NCBI GenBank assembly: GCA_044368415.1
Contig: JBIPLJ010000015.1
Span: 1-64,000 of the forward strand
DNA length: 64,000 nt
Source of the DNA: UBA4615 sp044368415
Lineage (GTDB): Bacteria > Pseudomonadota > Gammaproteobacteria > Burkholderiales > Burkholderiaceae_E
Direction of reading: 5' to 3'
Shown here: positions 9,329-17,364 of the stretch, one piece after another
How positions within the stretch are numbered: the stretch's first letter is position 1
How the letters are laid out: every line of letters begins with the position of its first letter
The notes under the pieces: model-generated
Seen by the model: only the letters and a program-made list of their open reading frames with translations
The model's database searches: none
Told to the model about the DNA's origin: nothing
Position numbers and translations under genes: made by a program

Positions 9329-9348
9329 CCCCGCCGCGCGCGGCGGGG
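9329..9348. terminator. GC palindrome between convergent hpt and gap
   Basis: A perfect 20-bp palindrome, CCCCGCCGCGCGCGGCGGGG, lies between the ends of the convergent hpt and gap genes, 9 bp from the gap stop. It can form a GC hairpin in RNA from either strand. There is no T-tract, so it is at most a candidate bidirectional terminator or mRNA end stabiliser. Confidence 0.4.
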
Positions 9349-9357
9349 CAGTGCGGA

Positions 9358-10368
<1,011 letters not shown>

Positions 10369-10377
10369 GACAGCTCC

Positions 10378-12486
10378 TCAGGTTGAATGTTTGGCGAGCA
10401 CGGCCCGGACGGTGTCCGCGACGTTCTCGGGCGTGAATCCGAAATGCTCGAACAGCGCGCCGGCCGGGGCGGACTCGCCGTAGCGGTCCAGGCCGATCAC
10501 CGCGTCGCACCGGTACTTCCACCAGCCGTCGGTGACACCGGCCTCGACCGCGATCCGCGGCAAAGTCTCGGGCAACACGCGTGCCTTGTATGTGAGGTCC
10601 TGCCGATCGAAGACGGAGGTCGAAGGCAGCGACACGATCCGGACCTCGATCCCGTCGGCGGCGAGCAGTTCGCGCGCGGCCATGGCCAGGCCGAGCTCGG
10701 AGCCGGTGGCGATGATCGCGCAGCGCGGCTCGGCGGCATCCCGGAGCACATAGCCGCCGTGGCGCACGGCCTCGATCTGGGCGTCCGAGCGGCTCATGAA
10801 GGGCACGGCCTGGCGCGACAGCAGCAGCGCACTCGGGCCGTCGTCGCGCTCGATCGCCATCGCCCAGGCGACCGCCGACTCGACCGGATCCGCCGGGCGC
10901 CAGACGTCGAGGCCGGGGATCAGGCGCAGGCTCGCGGCGTGCTCGACAGACTGGTGGGTCGGGCCATCTTCCCCGAGGCCGATCGAGTCATGGGTAAAGA
11001 CGTGGATGACGCGCTGCTTCATCAGCGCCGCCATCCGGATCGCGTTGCGCGAGTAGTCGCTGAAGGTGAGGAAGGTGCCCCCGAACGGCAGGTGGCCGCC
11101 GTGCAGCGCGATCCCGTTCATCAGAGCGGCCATGCCGAACTCGCGCACGCCGTAGTTGACGTGGCGCCCGGCGACGAACGACTGCCCGTCGGGCCCGCCG
11201 AAGCTGCGGAACGCGCCGGCGCCCTTCCAGTCGGTGAGGTTCGAGCCGGTCAGGTCGGCCGAGCCGCCGAGCAGCTCGGGCAGCGCCGGGCCGAAGTGGT
11301 TCAGCGCGTTCTGCGAGGCCTTGCGCGTGGCGATGGTCTCGCCGCGGGCGACGGCCTCGTCGATCGCGTGCTGCACGGTGAACTCCCAGGTCGCGGGCAG
11401 CACGCCGCGCATGCGGCGCTCCAACTCGCCGGCCTCGCGCGGGAAACGCTCGGCATACGCCGCGAACAGGTCGTCCCAGGCGGCCTGACGCTGCGCGCCG
11501 GAGCCGGTGGCGTCCCAGGCCGCATAGACGTCGGCCGGGATCTCGAAGGGGCCGTGGTTCCAGCCCATCCAGCGGCGCACGCCGGCAATCTCCTCGGCGC
11601 CCAGCGGCTCGCCGTGCGACTTCGCCTTGCCTGCCCGCGTGGGCGCGCCCTTGCCGATGACGGTCCGGCACTGGATCAGGGTCGGCGCGAAGCGCTGCCC
11701 GCCGGGCATCTCGCGGCCGTTGGTGCCCCATTCCCGGGCGATCTCGATCGCGGCATCGACCGCGTCGACATCGTGCCCGTCGACATCGGCGATCACGTTC
11801 CACCCGTAGGCCTCGAAACGGCGGAGGGTGTCGTCGCGGAACCAGGCGCCGACCTCGCCGTCGATGGAGATGCCATTGTCGTCGTACAGCACGACGAGCT
11901 TGGACAGGCCCCAGGTGCCCGCCAGCGAGCAGACCTCGTGCGAGATGCCCTCCATCAGGCAGCCATCGCCGGCGAACACCCAGGTGAAGTGGTCGACGAC
12001 GGGGAAGCCGTCCCGGTTGAACTCCGCGGCCAGCATCCGCTCGGAGAGCGCCATGCCGACCGCGTTCGCCAAGCCCTGGCCGAGCGGGCCGGTGGTGGTC
12101 TCCACACCCGGGGTGATGCCGACCTCGGGATGCCCGGGTGTCTTCGAGTGCAGCTTGCGGAAGTTCCGCAATTCGTCGATCGGCAGGTCGTAGCCGGTCA
12201 GGTGCAGCAGCGCGTACAGCAGCATCGAGCCGTGCCCGTTCGAAAGCACGAACCGGTCGCGGTCGAACCAGGTCGGGCGCGCGGGGTTGTGCTTGAGGTG
12301 CCGCCCCCAGAGCGCCACCGCGATGTCGGCCATGCCCATCGGCATGCCCGGATGCCCCGAGGCGGCCTGCTCGACCGCGTCCATCGCGAGGGCACGAATG
12401 GCGGCGGCCATGCGTGCCGGCTCGCTACGGTCGCGGGCGGCATCGGCGGGCGCGCCGGTCGGGTCGGCGAAAGAGGGGGTCTGCAT
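10378..12486 (-). CDS. tkt: Transketolase
   Basis: Transketolase moves two-carbon units between sugar phosphates using thiamine diphosphate, in the pentose phosphate pathway and Calvin cycle. The 702-residue product shows the ThDP motif GDGCLMEG(ISHE) in the first domain, SGHPGMPMGMA near the N-terminus, and the pyrimidine-domain stretch THDSIGLGEDGPTHQ. A C-terminal transketolase domain follows. A longish N-terminal leader of about 25 residues precedes the usual family start. It is first in a tkt-gap unit. The 99-bp region to divergent rsmE must carry both promoters. Confidence 0.98.
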   Translation of the reverse strand: MQTPSFADPTGAPADAARDRSEPARMAAAIRALAMDAVEQAASGHPGMPMGMADIAVALWGRHLKHNPARPTWFDRDRFVLSNGHGSMLLYALLHLTGYDLPIDELRNFRKLHSKTPGHPEVGITPGVETTTGPLGQGLANAVGMALSERMLAAEFNRDGFPVVDHFTWVFAGDGCLMEGISHEVCSLAGTWGLSKLVVLYDDNGISIDGEVGAWFRDDTLRRFEAYGWNVIADVDGHDVDAVDAAIEIAREWGTNGREMPGGQRFAPTLIQCRTVIGKGAPTRAGKAKSHGEPLGAEEIAGVRRWMGWNHGPFEIPADVYAAWDATGSGAQRQAAWDDLFAAYAERFPREAGELERRMRGVLPATWEFTVQHAIDEAVARGETIATRKASQNALNHFGPALPELLGGSADLTGSNLTDWKGAGAFRSFGGPDGQSFVAGRHVNYGVREFGMAALMNGIALHGGHLPFGGTFLTFSDYSRNAIRMAALMKQRVIHVFTHDSIGLGEDGPTHQSVEHAASLRLIPGLDVWRPADPVESAVAWAMAIERDDGPSALLLSRQAVPFMSRSDAQIEAVRHGGYVLRDAAEPRCAIIATGSELGLAMAARELLAADGIEVRIVSLPSTSVFDRQDLTYKARVLPETLPRIAVEAGVTDGWWKYRCDAVIGLDRYGESAPAGALFEHFGFTPENVADTVRAVLAKHST

Positions 12487-12571
12487 AGGGCGCCTTGGGG
12501 GCCGTCGGGCCCGACCTGAGGGAGGAAAGCGTCGATTTTATCAAACGAGGGTGACCCGTCGGACGGCGCGA

Positions 12572-12577
12572 TACACT
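12572..12577 (+). promoter_or_regulatory. Possible -10 element of rsmE
   Basis: TACACT lies in GCGATACACTGCG only 8 bases before the rsmE ATG. It resembles the extended -10 boxes of GC-rich betaproteobacteria. If used, transcription would begin at or within a base or two of the start codon, giving a leaderless message. No convincing -35 is seen, so confidence is low. Confidence 0.3.
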
Positions 12578-12585
12578 GCGCCGCG

Positions 12586-13377
12586 ATGGCCGCCCCCTCG
12601 GTATTCCGCCTGTTCCACGTCGGCCCGCTCGTCGCGCGCGCCACGCTGCGGCTCGACGCGGAGTCCAGCCATCATGCGCTTCGTGTGCTGCGGCTGTCCG
12701 TCGGCGACGCGCTCGAGTTGTTCGACGGACAGGGCCGGCGCTGCACGGCCACCCTGCTCGACGCCGATCCGCGCGGCGCCTCGCTGCTCGCCGGCGATCC
12801 GATCGATGCGCGCACCGAGAGTCCGCTCGCCCTCGGCCTGGCCCAGGCGCTGCCCGCCGGCGACAAGATGGACTGGGTGGTCGAGAAGGCGATCGAGCTG
12901 GGGGCGGGCGCCATCCAGCCGCTGTTCTCGCGGCGCTCCGTGCTGAAGCTGGACGAGGCGCGCGCCGCCAAGCGGCTCGGGCATTGGCGCCGTATCGCGG
13001 TCGCCGCATGCATGCAGTGCGGCCGCGACGTGCTGCCCGAGATTGCCGAGCCGATGCCGCTCGCCCGCTGGCTCGCCCGGCCCGGCGGCCCGGGTCGACC
13101 GGCGCCTGGGGGCGCGCTGCGGCCCGATGCGGACGGACGCGGGCCGCTGCGGCTGCTGCTCTCGCCACACGACGGCGGCGGGATCGCGGCGCTGCCAAAG
13201 CCGCTTGCCGGGGCCTGGCTGCTCGCCGGACCCGAGAGCGGGCTGGACGACGACGAGACGGCGCAGGCGATCGCCGCGGGCTGGCGGCCGCTGCAGCTGG
13301 GGCCGCGCACGCTGCGCACCGAGACCGCGGGGCTGGCCGCGCTGGCCGCACTGCAGGCGCGCTTCGGCGACTTCTGA
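12586..13377 (+). CDS. rsmE: 16S rRNA (uracil-1498-N3)-methyltransferase RsmE
   Basis: RsmE methylates U1498 of 16S rRNA in the assembled 30S subunit using S-adenosylmethionine. The 263-residue product has an N-terminal PUA-like domain (RLFHVGPL... HHALRVLRLSVGD) and a C-terminal SPOUT domain with the knot motifs LLAGPESGLDDDE and LGPRTLRTETAGL. The segment DKMDWVVEKAIELGA is also characteristic. A Pro/Gly-rich insertion at about 166-182 (ARPGGPGRPAPGG) is longer than usual but does not touch the SAM site. It stands alone, divergent from tkt. Confidence 0.96.
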   Translation: MAAPSVFRLFHVGPLVARATLRLDAESSHHALRVLRLSVGDALELFDGQGRRCTATLLDADPRGASLLAGDPIDARTESPLALGLAQALPAGDKMDWVVEKAIELGAGAIQPLFSRRSVLKLDEARAAKRLGHWRRIAVAACMQCGRDVLPEIAEPMPLARWLARPGGPGRPAPGGALRPDADGRGPLRLLLSPHDGGGIAALPKPLAGAWLLAGPESGLDDDETAQAIAAGWRPLQLGPRTLRTETAGLAALAALQARFGDF

Positions 13378-13510
13378 CGCCATCCCCCGGACGGAATGTG
13401 GCGGATGGTGACTGACCGATGCACCGGCTCTGGCGGCGCCGGCCTGCGCTAAGCTGCGCGCACGGGCGCCGTGTTGTGCGCCCCCACCCACCGGACACAA
13501 GGACCTCGAC

Positions 13511-13936
13511 ATGAGCTTGATGGACTCACTCCTCGGCAGCCTGGGCGGCGCGATGGGCGGCCAGGCCCCGCAGGGCAACCCGATGATGCAGGCGGCGATG
13601 GCGCTCCTGGCCGGCGGCCAGCAAGGCGGCGCGGGCGGGCTCGCCGACCTCGTCTCGTCCTTGACCAAAGGCGGGCTGGGCGATGTCGTCCAGTCGTGGA
13701 TCGGCACCGGCCAGAACCTACCGATCTCGCCCGATCAGCTGCAGCAGGTGCTCGGCAGCGACACCCTGGCCGGCCTGGCCAAGCAGCTCGGGGTGTCGCC
13801 CCAGGACGCCAGCCAGGGGCTCGCCGGGCTGCTGCCCCAGCTCGTCGACAAGCTGACGCCGCAGGGTCAGATGCCGCAGAACGGGCTGGGCGACATCGCC
13901 TCGATCATGGAGGCGCTGGGCGGGCGCCGCGGCTGA
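13511..13936 (+). CDS. YidB/DUF937-family protein
   Basis: The 141-residue protein starts MSLMDSLLGSLGG and is Gly/Gln-rich for 45 residues. It continues with a DUF937-like stretch (PDQLQQVLGSDTLAGLAKQLGVSPQDASQGLAGLLPQLVDKLTPQG in overall layout). This is the arrangement of E. coli YidB, whose role is unknown. It has no signal peptide or membrane segment and is probably cytoplasmic. Its last 32 bp overlap the 3' end of the convergent barstar-like gene, so the two messages are complementary at their ends. A TAAGCT element at 13450 may be its -10. Confidence 0.82.
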   Translation: MSLMDSLLGSLGGAMGGQAPQGNPMMQAAMALLAGGQQGGAGGLADLVSSLTKGGLGDVVQSWIGTGQNLPISPDQLQQVLGSDTLAGLAKQLGVSPQDASQGLAGLLPQLVDKLTPQGQMPQNGLGDIASIMEALGGRRG

Positions 13937-14330
13937 CCGACCAGAAGGTCCGGAACGCGACGCCGCGCTCACCGAAGGTCTCGGCGGCGTCGCGAAAGAC
14001 GTCCAGCAGCGCATCGCGCGCATCGTCCTCGAAGCCCGGGGGGCCGGGGAGGCGCTCGACGACCACTACCAGCCCCGGGGCAGAGACACCGGGCTGCGGC
14101 TCGAGCTCGGTCAGGCAGTCGTAGAGCGCGTCGAGGTTCGAGCCGAAATGCGAGGGCAGCGCGAAGCCGCGCGCCAGCGCGGCCATCACGCCGGCCTTGT
14201 CGCGGGCCTCGGTGCAGTCGGCATGCAGGAAGCGCTGGCAGGCGGCGTGCGCCTGACTGCGCAGCATCGCGGGTCGGCGGTCGGCCAGCCGTTCGACCGC
14301 GTTCGGCGGCAGGCTCTCGAGCGGGGTCAT
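13905..14330 (-). CDS. Barstar-family ribonuclease inhibitor
   Basis: Barstar-type proteins bind and block barnase-like ribonucleases in the cytoplasm. The 141-residue product has the family core ALPSHFGSNLDALYDCLTEL at about residues 55-75, matching the FG-N-DAL-D-L pattern, and a later VVVVE strand. The frame is open upstream across the RNase gene, but ATG 14330 is the sensible start: it lies 4 nt after the RNase stop, the two being probably cotranscribed. The C-terminal end (TFWSVSRGARPAPP) overlaps the convergent YidB-like gene by 32 bp. The paired RNase supports the call strongly. Confidence 0.87.
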   Translation of the reverse strand: MTPLESLPPNAVERLADRRPAMLRSQAHAACQRFLHADCTEARDKAGVMAALARGFALPSHFGSNLDALYDCLTELEPQPGVSAPGLVVVVERLPGPPGFEDDARDALLDVFRDAAETFGERGVAFRTFWSVSRGARPAPP

Positions 14331-14334
14331 CGGC

Positions 14335-14730
14335 TCACTCCCGGATCCGGCTGAACGACGCGTAGTGGTCGTCGGTGTACCAGTACTCGCCCGATACGCG
14401 CGGACCGCCGCCCGCCACGATGCGGCGCGCGCCGCGATCGCGCGAGCCCGGCGTCCTGACGGTGTACTCGGTGTAGTAGCCGCGGGGCTGCCGGGGCAGC
14501 AGGCGCTCGCGGTTGCCGAACACGGTGCCGTCCTTGGCGTGCGGGAACGGGCCACCCGCACGGATCAGGTCCAGCGTCTCGCGGGCCTCGCGCGGCAGCT
14601 CGCGCAGCGCGATCTCGCTCCCAGAGCCCGGGAACCGCTCGTCGCGCGCAACAGCCAGCGCTCCCGCGAGCAGCGCGAGCAGCGCGAGCACGACCAGCAC
14701 ACCACCCCACCACCGGCGCATGGACATCAT
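14335..14730 (-). CDS. Barnase-type (N1/T1 family) ribonuclease, membrane-anchored or secreted
   Basis: A guanyl-specific endoribonuclease of the barnase/RNase Sa type. The 131-residue product has an N-terminal hydrophobic segment (about 8-27), either a signal peptide or an anchor, then a catalytic domain. The family blocks LPREARETLDLI, DGTVFGNRERLLP, YYTEYTV, ARRIV and YTDDHYASFSRI are all present. By alignment with barnase the general base is E88, the arginine R102 or R103 and the acid H122, all conserved. Three ATG codons (14730, 14727, 14721) could start it. It precedes the barstar-like gene by 4 nt, so RNase and inhibitor form a pair. The usual role of such pairs is export of the RNase with cytoplasmic protection by the inhibitor. 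Confidence 0.88.
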   Translation of the reverse strand: MMSMRRWWGGVLVVLALLALLAGALAVARDERFPGSGSEIALRELPREARETLDLIRAGGPFPHAKDGTVFGNRERLLPRQPRGYYTEYTVRTPGSRDRGARRIVAGGGPRVSGEYWYTDDHYASFSRIRE

Positions 14731-14754
14731 GCCGTGGATGCTACGTGAGTCGGC

Positions 14755-17160
14755 TCAGACGAGCGACAGCGGCGGGCGCTCGGGCTCGGGTTGTTTGTCC
14801 GCGGGGGGCGCAGCGCGATGGTCGGCGCCGGTCCCGGAGGCGGCTGGTTCACCGCCGGTGACCGAACCGATCGCCCGGTCGAAGGTCGAATCGTCCGGCG
14901 CGATCCGCGCCCGCCCGCGCTGGAGCATGAAGGCGAACTCGGCACCCTGCACGGTCAGGCTCTCCTCGGGTTGCCGGGTCAGGATGAAGAGCTTGCGGGC
15001 GGGGCTGATCCAGGCGAGCTTGAAGACTCGCACCCCGGCATCGTCCTCGATCTCGATGCGCTGGCCGCGGTGCATTGCCGACAGCACCTGGTCGGACGCG
15101 GACACGGTCGGGGTACGCTCGGCCTCCTCCGTACGCGGCTCGAAGCGCACGGTGCCGTCGGGCTGCATGCGCACCGAGACCGGCGTGCTAGCCGCCGGTG
15201 CAGCAACCCGCGCCGGTGCCGGCGCGGACTGCGAGCGCCGCTTGGCGGCGGAGATCTCGACCGTATGGGCGCGCAGCAGCTCGTCGAAGAACGCGGCCCG
15301 CTCGGACTCGGGTATCTCGACCCGCGCCATGCCGCCCTTCATGCTGCGGATCAACTTGGGCAGCACCGTCGCCAGCCGGATGATCTCGTCTGACTTCTTG
15401 GGGGCCACACTCCAGACGAGGTAGTCAGCGACGCGCATCGCCGCGTCCCAGGCCTTGACTGCGGCTTCGCCCTCGTGGTCGGCGCGCTGCCCGGCGAGCA
15501 CCTGCGTCCACCAGCGATGCAAGAACTCGCGCACGAACAGCGGCGTGTCCTTGTCCAGACGCCGGTCGAGCTCGGTGCGCGCCTCGTCCTGGGCGATCGC
15601 GTATGTCTCGCGCCTCGCGGCCTCGCGGGCCACCGCCCCGAGGCTGGCCGCACGGCGCTCGGACTCGTCGCGCGCGAGCACCTCGATCTCCTCGAGGCAG
15701 CGCTCGAAGATCGACAGGTCCGTGTCGAACTCGGCGATGACGCGGTCCACGACACGGACCAGCCCCTCGCACATCGGCGAGCCGTGCCCGAGGTCGGCGT
15801 CCGGGTCGGCGCCGACGTCCGAGATGCCGTCGATCAGCCGGCGCATCGGATGCTGGCGACGCGCGAAGAAGCTGCGGTCGAGCAGCGCCGCTTTGACCGC
15901 GACCACCTGCAGCCGCAGCAGCAGCTGCTTGATCGAGTCCGGCAGGCGCCGATCGGAATAGATGTAATCGAACACCATCGAGACGATCTCGACGGTAATC
16001 TGGTCCAAGGGCGAGCCTTGCTCGCGCACCCGCTGGGCGATCGCCGGCAGCATGCCCGCGACGTCAGTCTGCTCCGAATCGCGCTGGATCGCGGTCAGCG
16101 AGGCAACCAGGGGCGGCTGCACCGGCGCCACGGGGATGTCCTCGACGCCGAACATCTCGGGGTTGGACAGCATCCGCGCGACCTGCGTCCGGCCGGCCGG
16201 CCGGCCGGCCGTCGCGTCGGCCATCGCCGCCTGCAGCGCCTCCATCGGATCGAGGATCGCGCCGTAGCCGTCGCCCGCCGCGTCCGCCGTCGCGCCGTTC
16301 TGCGGCGAGCCGCGGTGATCCGGGCCGCCGTGCTGCGCCCCCCCCGGGTGCGGACCGCCCTGCTGGGGGGCTGCGCCGGCCGCATCGGGCCCGTTCGCGG
16401 CAGACCCGCCAGGGCGCCGGGTCGACGGGAAGGTCTGCACCTGAGGTCGAATCGTCGGCAGCACGTCGTTCGATCGCAGCCGCTCGTTGACCGCGGCGTA
16501 CAAGACATTGAGGTTCTGCGATACGTGAGGCTCGAAGGCATCGAGCAGCGCGACCTTCACGTCGGCGCGGGGCGACAGCTCGGCCAGCGCGTTCTTGAGC
16601 GCCTCGAACACCGCCTCGGGCGAGACCGGGTGCTTGCCTTCCTCGAACCAGTCCCGATCGAGCAGCGCACCGAGCCGCGCCCGGATGCCCAGCACCTCTT
16701 CATGGTCCAGGCGGCTCTTGGCGCGTCCGATCAGGCGATCGACGCTCATCTTGTCGCTGATCACGTCTTCCGAGACCAACTGCAGCGGCGCGTCCTCGGC
16801 CGCCGTCGAATCATCGGCGGCCGATGGCGTGTCTATCGCGTACAGCCGGCGCTCGAAGATGTCGCCGAAGTTGCGGCGAAAGCGGGTCTCGATCTCGGTG
16901 CGATTCTCGCGCACCAGCATTCCCGCATCGAGCAGCGCCTGCTGCTGGTCGGAGCGAAACGAGCGCATTGCCTCGGCCATCAGCTCTTCGCTCATCGAGT
17001 TGAGGGCGTCGGCGACAACCTCGCCCATCCGCTCGAGAACGAGCTCCCGGCACCCCTCGAGAAGCTCGAAGTGCTTGGGTGAACGCCTGGGCACACCGAC
17101 AGCGCCCTCGGTGTCCGGTTGAGCTCCCACGCTGTCTATCGGATGTTCGCTGATCGCCAT
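14755..17160 (-). CDS. DUF1631-family protein
   Basis: The 801-residue protein belongs to DUF1631, a large proteobacterial family of unknown function. It is rich in charged helices and has no membrane segment. N-terminal residues with FELLEGCRELVLERMGEV and the SEELMAEAMRSFRSDQQQ stretch are typical, as is the C-terminal PilZ-like part with LAWISPARKLFILTRQPEE. A Gly/Pro/His-rich linker lies around residues 255-300. Some family members have been linked to c-di-GMP-related behaviour; I see only a weak PilZ-like resemblance here. ATG 17160 was chosen as the family start; the frame is open for 60 further codons upstream. A GGCC x5 run sits inside the gene. Confidence 0.85.
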   Translation of the reverse strand: MAISEHPIDSVGAQPDTEGAVGVPRRSPKHFELLEGCRELVLERMGEVVADALNSMSEELMAEAMRSFRSDQQQALLDAGMLVRENRTEIETRFRRNFGDIFERRLYAIDTPSAADDSTAAEDAPLQLVSEDVISDKMSVDRLIGRAKSRLDHEEVLGIRARLGALLDRDWFEEGKHPVSPEAVFEALKNALAELSPRADVKVALLDAFEPHVSQNLNVLYAAVNERLRSNDVLPTIRPQVQTFPSTRRPGGSAANGPDAAGAAPQQGGPHPGGAQHGGPDHRGSPQNGATADAAGDGYGAILDPMEALQAAMADATAGRPAGRTQVARMLSNPEMFGVEDIPVAPVQPPLVASLTAIQRDSEQTDVAGMLPAIAQRVREQGSPLDQITVEIVSMVFDYIYSDRRLPDSIKQLLLRLQVVAVKAALLDRSFFARRQHPMRRLIDGISDVGADPDADLGHGSPMCEGLVRVVDRVIAEFDTDLSIFERCLEEIEVLARDESERRAASLGAVAREAARRETYAIAQDEARTELDRRLDKDTPLFVREFLHRWWTQVLAGQRADHEGEAAVKAWDAAMRVADYLVWSVAPKKSDEIIRLATVLPKLIRSMKGGMARVEIPESERAAFFDELLRAHTVEISAAKRRSQSAPAPARVAAPAASTPVSVRMQPDGTVRFEPRTEEAERTPTVSASDQVLSAMHRGQRIEIEDDAGVRVFKLAWISPARKLFILTRQPEESLTVQGAEFAFMLQRGRARIAPDDSTFDRAIGSVTGGEPAASGTGADHRAAPPADKQPEPERPPLSLV
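16191..16210. repeat. Tetranucleotide repeat (GGCC)5 in the DUF1631 gene
   Basis: Five exact tandem copies of GGCC encode part of the TAGRPAGRTQ stretch. Because the unit is 4 bp, a slip of one copy would shift the reading frame in the middle of the gene, so this is a formal candidate for phase variation. A run of only five copies is short for that. Confidence 0.85.
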
Positions 17161-17364
17161 GGCCTCGGGGCCGCGAGCACTGCGGCCGACAGCGGGTGGA
17201 ATCACCTGCCCCGACGGAGGGTAGCCACGCAGCGGGCTCCACGCAGACGGCGAGGGCTCGACGCGCATCCGCACCCGACGAACGGTGCACGGCCGCGGCG
17301 CTCGCCTGCCCGCCGGTCGGCCGCAACCGACCGCGAGACTCACTCAGCCGTCCGCCCGTGACGC

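Noticed and set aside
10387..12519. A 710-codon open frame on the plus strand opposite tkt
   Set aside because: It is the antisense shadow of transketolase, which has all family motifs. Codon position bias fits the minus strand.
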